NCBI GenBank assembly: GCA_937941745.1
Contig: CALDGV010000556.1
Coordinates: 1-7,775, forward strand
Length of the DNA: 7,775 nucleotides
Direction: 5' to 3'
Source: an uncultured Prosthecobacter sp.
Lineage (GTDB): Bacteria; Verrucomicrobiota; Verrucomicrobiia; Verrucomicrobiales; Verrucomicrobiaceae
Of this stretch, positions 5,700 through 7,775 are shown one piece after another. The notes beneath the pieces are model-generated. The model had not been told where the DNA came from. It saw only the letters and a program-made list of their open reading frames with translations, and searched no databases. The first letter of the stretch is position 1; each line of letters begins with the position of its first letter. A program made the translations under genes and the position numbers.

Positions 5700-7775
5700 A
5701 TGCGCCCGCTCCTTTTCCTCGCCTTCGCCTCATCACTCATCGCCGCCGACTGGCCTGCGTATCGCGCGGATGCCTCGCGCAGCGGCTACACGAGCGAGAC
5801 TATCCCGAATCAACTGCGCCAGCGCTGGGCCTTTCGGCTGCCGAGCGGACCGCGCATCGCGTGGCCGAATTCGGAGCGCATGGAGTATGACCGCGCCTTC
5901 CATCCGATCATCGTGGGCGATCTCGTGCTCTTTGGCAGTTCGGCGGATGACCAGGTGTATGCGCTGGATGCGAAAAGCGGGCGCGTGGCGTGGCGCTTCT
6001 TCACGGGCGGCCCGGTTCGCTTTGCGCCGACGGCGTGGAAGGATCGCGTCTTCGTCGCGAGCGATGACGGGCATCTCTACGCGCTCGCTTTGGCCGATGG
6101 GAAGGTGCTTTGGAAACATCGCGCCGGTCCGGCGGGTCGTCAGGTGCTCGGCAATGAGCGCATGATCTCGCACTGGCCCGCACGCGGCGGTCCGGTGGTC
6201 ATGGATGACATCGTTTATTACGCGGGCGGCATCTGGCCGAGCGATGGCGTGTATCTGTATGCGCTGAAAGCGGACACCGGCGCTCCGGTTTGGCAAAATG
6301 GCGACACCGGCTCGATCTACATGCCGCAGCCGCACGGTGGCGCAGAGGCGGCGAGCGGTGTCGCGCCGCAGGGCTACCTGCTCGCCAGCGGCGGCTCGCT
6401 CATCGTGCCGACGGGTCGTGCGGTGCCTGCGGTGTTTGAGAGGGCGGATGGCAAGCTGCGCTACTACCACCTGCAAAAGAACCAGCAGCGTGGCGGCACG
6501 CGCGTGCTCGTCACCGAATCGAATTTCCTCAATGCGGGCACGCTCTTCGACATCGCCACCGGCGAGGTCTCGGGCAACTTCGGCACCGGGCCAAGCGTCG
6601 CGATCAACGGCGGCGTCGTGCGTGCCGAGGGCCGCACATTGGCGACGTATCGCTGGAAAGATGTCGAGAAGATCGACCGCAAAGGCCAGAGCTACAAAGC
6701 CCGCGTGCTCGAGCAGGACAAGGTCGCGCCCGTCGAGCGCGAGGTGCTCGAATTCATCATCACCGGCCCCGAGGCCGTCGTGGGCGCGGACGGCATGATC
6801 AGCGCCATCGACTACACCGGCCAGCGCACCGAATGGTGGAAGCACAAGGTCGAAGGCCGCGTGCTCGGCCTCGCCGCGGGCAATGGCCGCCTCGTCGCCA
6901 CGACCGATGCGGGCATCGTGTATCTCTTCGATGGCGATCCCTCGCCGCTGCCCGTTGCCGAGGCTCCCGCAGAAGAAAAGCCACTCGATGCCGCCATCGC
7001 CGCCGAAGCGAAAGCCATCCTCGATGCGACGAAAGTCACCGAAGGCTACGCCGTCGTGCTCGGAGCCGCGCATGCCGATTTCGCGCTCGCTTTGGCCCGT
7101 CAGTCGAATCTTCACATCATCGCGATGGAGGCGGATGAAGCCGCCGCCGATGCCGCGCGGCATCGAATCGCCGCCGCGGGCATTTACGGCACGCGTGTCA
7201 GCGTTCACAGCGGCTCGCTGGAGGCCACGACGTATCCGAAGCACTTCGCGAACCTCGTCATCGCGCCGAAAGACATCACGCCCGCGATTCAAAAAGAGCT
7301 CGAGCGACTCCGCCGGCCCTACGGCGGCATCATCTGCCATCGCGGCAGTTTGAAACTCGAAAAAGCCGCCACGCTCGCCGGCGCGGGCGATTGGACGCAT
7401 CAAAACGGCAGCGCCGCGAACACGCTCTGCTCCGACGACGAGGTCGTGAAAGGCAAGCTGTCCATGTTTTGGTTCCGCGATGTCGAGTTCGAGGTCGCGA
7501 ACCGTCACGGGCAAGGCCCCGCGCCGCTCATCGCGCACGGCTTCATGGTCGTCGGCGGCGTGCACGGCCTCTGCTGCCTCGATGCCTACAACGGACGCAA
7601 ACTCTGGGAATACAAAATCGAAAATCTGCTCATCGACTACGACGGCATCCATCACGATGTCGGCATCGGCGACACCGGCAGCCCCTTCTGCCTCGGCGGC
7701 GACTCCGTCTATGTCAAAAACGGCCCGCGCTGCCTGCGCATCGACCTCGCCACGGGCAAGCTCCTGCGCGAGATC
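5700..7775 (+). CDS. Secreted PQQ-like beta-propeller protein with embedded Rossmann/methyltransferase-like segment (open at right edge)
   Basis: 692 residues are visible. A signal peptide (MRPLLFLAFASSLIAA) is followed by DWPAYRADASRSGY, matching the DWPxxR opening of many planctomycetal and verrucomicrobial PQQ-repeat proteins. Propeller strands with the D-x-x-x-G-x-x-x-W signature occur at 90-98, 132-138, 191-198 and 628-636, with a degenerate copy at 682-690. Between about 430 and 550 the sequence changes to an alpha/beta segment: VVLGAAHADFALALAR (452-467) like motif I, an acidic Glu477 after strand 2, FANLVI (516-521) and YGGIICH (541-547). This resembles a class I SAM methyltransferase fold lacking the glycine-rich GxGxG. 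The following segment with WTHQNGSAANTLCSDD and RHGQGPAPL leads back into propeller. The function is unknown; PQQ binding is not implied. ATG 5700 gives a clean signal peptide but no SD; TTG 5673 or GTG 5688 would only lengthen its N-terminus. Codon use is strongly GC-biased compared with neighbours. Confidence 0.88.
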   Translation, partial: MRPLLFLAFASSLIAADWPAYRADASRSGYTSETIPNQLRQRWAFRLPSGPRIAWPNSERMEYDRAFHPIIVGDLVLFGSSADDQVYALDAKSGRVAWRFFTGGPVRFAPTAWKDRVFVASDDGHLYALALADGKVLWKHRAGPAGRQVLGNERMISHWPARGGPVVMDDIVYYAGGIWPSDGVYLYALKADTGAPVWQNGDTGSIYMPQPHGGAEAASGVAPQGYLLASGGSLIVPTGRAVPAVFERADGKLRYYHLQKNQQRGGTRVLVTESNFLNAGTLFDIATGEVSGNFGTGPSVAINGGVVRAEGRTLATYRWKDVEKIDRKGQSYKARVLEQDKVAPVEREVLEFIITGPEAVVGADGMISAIDYTGQRTEWWKHKVEGRVLGLAAGNGRLVATTDAGIVYLFDGDPSPLPVAEAPAEEKPLDAAIAAEAKAILDATKVTEGYAVVLGAAHADFALALARQSNLHIIAMEADEAAADAARHRIAAAGIYGTRVSVHSGSLEATTYPKHFANLVIAPKDITPAIQKELERLRRPYGGIICHRGSLKLEKAATLAGAGDWTHQNGSAANTLCSDDEVVKGKLSMFWFRDVEFEVANRHGQGPAPLIAHGFMVVGGVHGLCCLDAYNGRKLWEYKIENLLIDYDGIHHDVGIGDTGSPFCLGGDSVYVKNGPRCLRIDLATGKLLREI

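Noticed and set aside
5666..5890. 74-codon plus-strand ORF with a good SD overlapping the propeller start
   Set aside because: The translation is His/Arg/Ala-rich and unrecognisable after the first residues, and it overlaps a well-supported gene in another frame. Kept only as a finding about start choice.
5733..7655. 640-codon open frame on the minus strand antisense to the propeller gene
   Set aside because: It is in exact codon register with the sense gene, so it stays open simply because the sense frame lacks TTA, CTA and TCA codons. Its translation is Arg/Asp/Ala-rich with no recognisable domain, while the sense frame has a signal peptide and propeller motifs.

Overview
The window holds five protein genes with almost no spare DNA, in two strand blocks. 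The base composition, the nusA-infB pair, a secreted formylglycine sulfatase, a secreted N-acyl-D-amino-acid deacylase and a large secreted PQQ-type propeller protein with an embedded Rossmann-like segment together suggest a bacterium of the PVC group, most likely Verrucomicrobiota (Prosthecobacter/Verrucomicrobium-like) and less likely Planctomycetota. This placement is inferred from gene content; no rRNA or tRNA is present.

Positions 1-2347 (minus strand) carry the translation/transcription housekeeping pair: nusA, followed 81 nt later by the 5' part of infB, which runs off the left edge. rimP, often found before nusA, is absent here. Instead a 185-nt spacer separates nusA from the sulfatase gene. 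That spacer contains two potential RNA hairpins and then a textbook intrinsic terminator (10-bp stem plus five U), ending 22 nt before the nusA ATG. As no convincing promoter fits between the terminator and nusA, the arrangement looks like a transcription attenuator in the nusA-infB leader. This is the most interesting regulatory signal in the window.

Positions 2533-3960 (minus) encode an exported type I sulfatase with a lysine-rich tail. A 114-nt divergent spacer (3961-4074) containing a perfect 7-bp inverted repeat separates it from 4075-5634 (plus), an exported metal-dependent D-aminoacylase of the amidohydrolase superfamily. Both enzymes probably act outside the cytoplasm on scavenged polymers or conjugates, but their substrates cannot be read from the sequence.

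Positions 5700-7775 (plus, open at the right edge) encode a secreted PQQ-like beta-propeller protein interrupted by a segment that resembles a degenerate class I methyltransferase fold. Its DNA is clearly more GC-rich and more codon-biased than the genes to its left, which also produces a 1.9-kb antisense open frame that I reject as a gene. No mobile elements, CRISPR arrays, or RNA genes of known class were seen, and there is no gene-free stretch longer than 300 bases.
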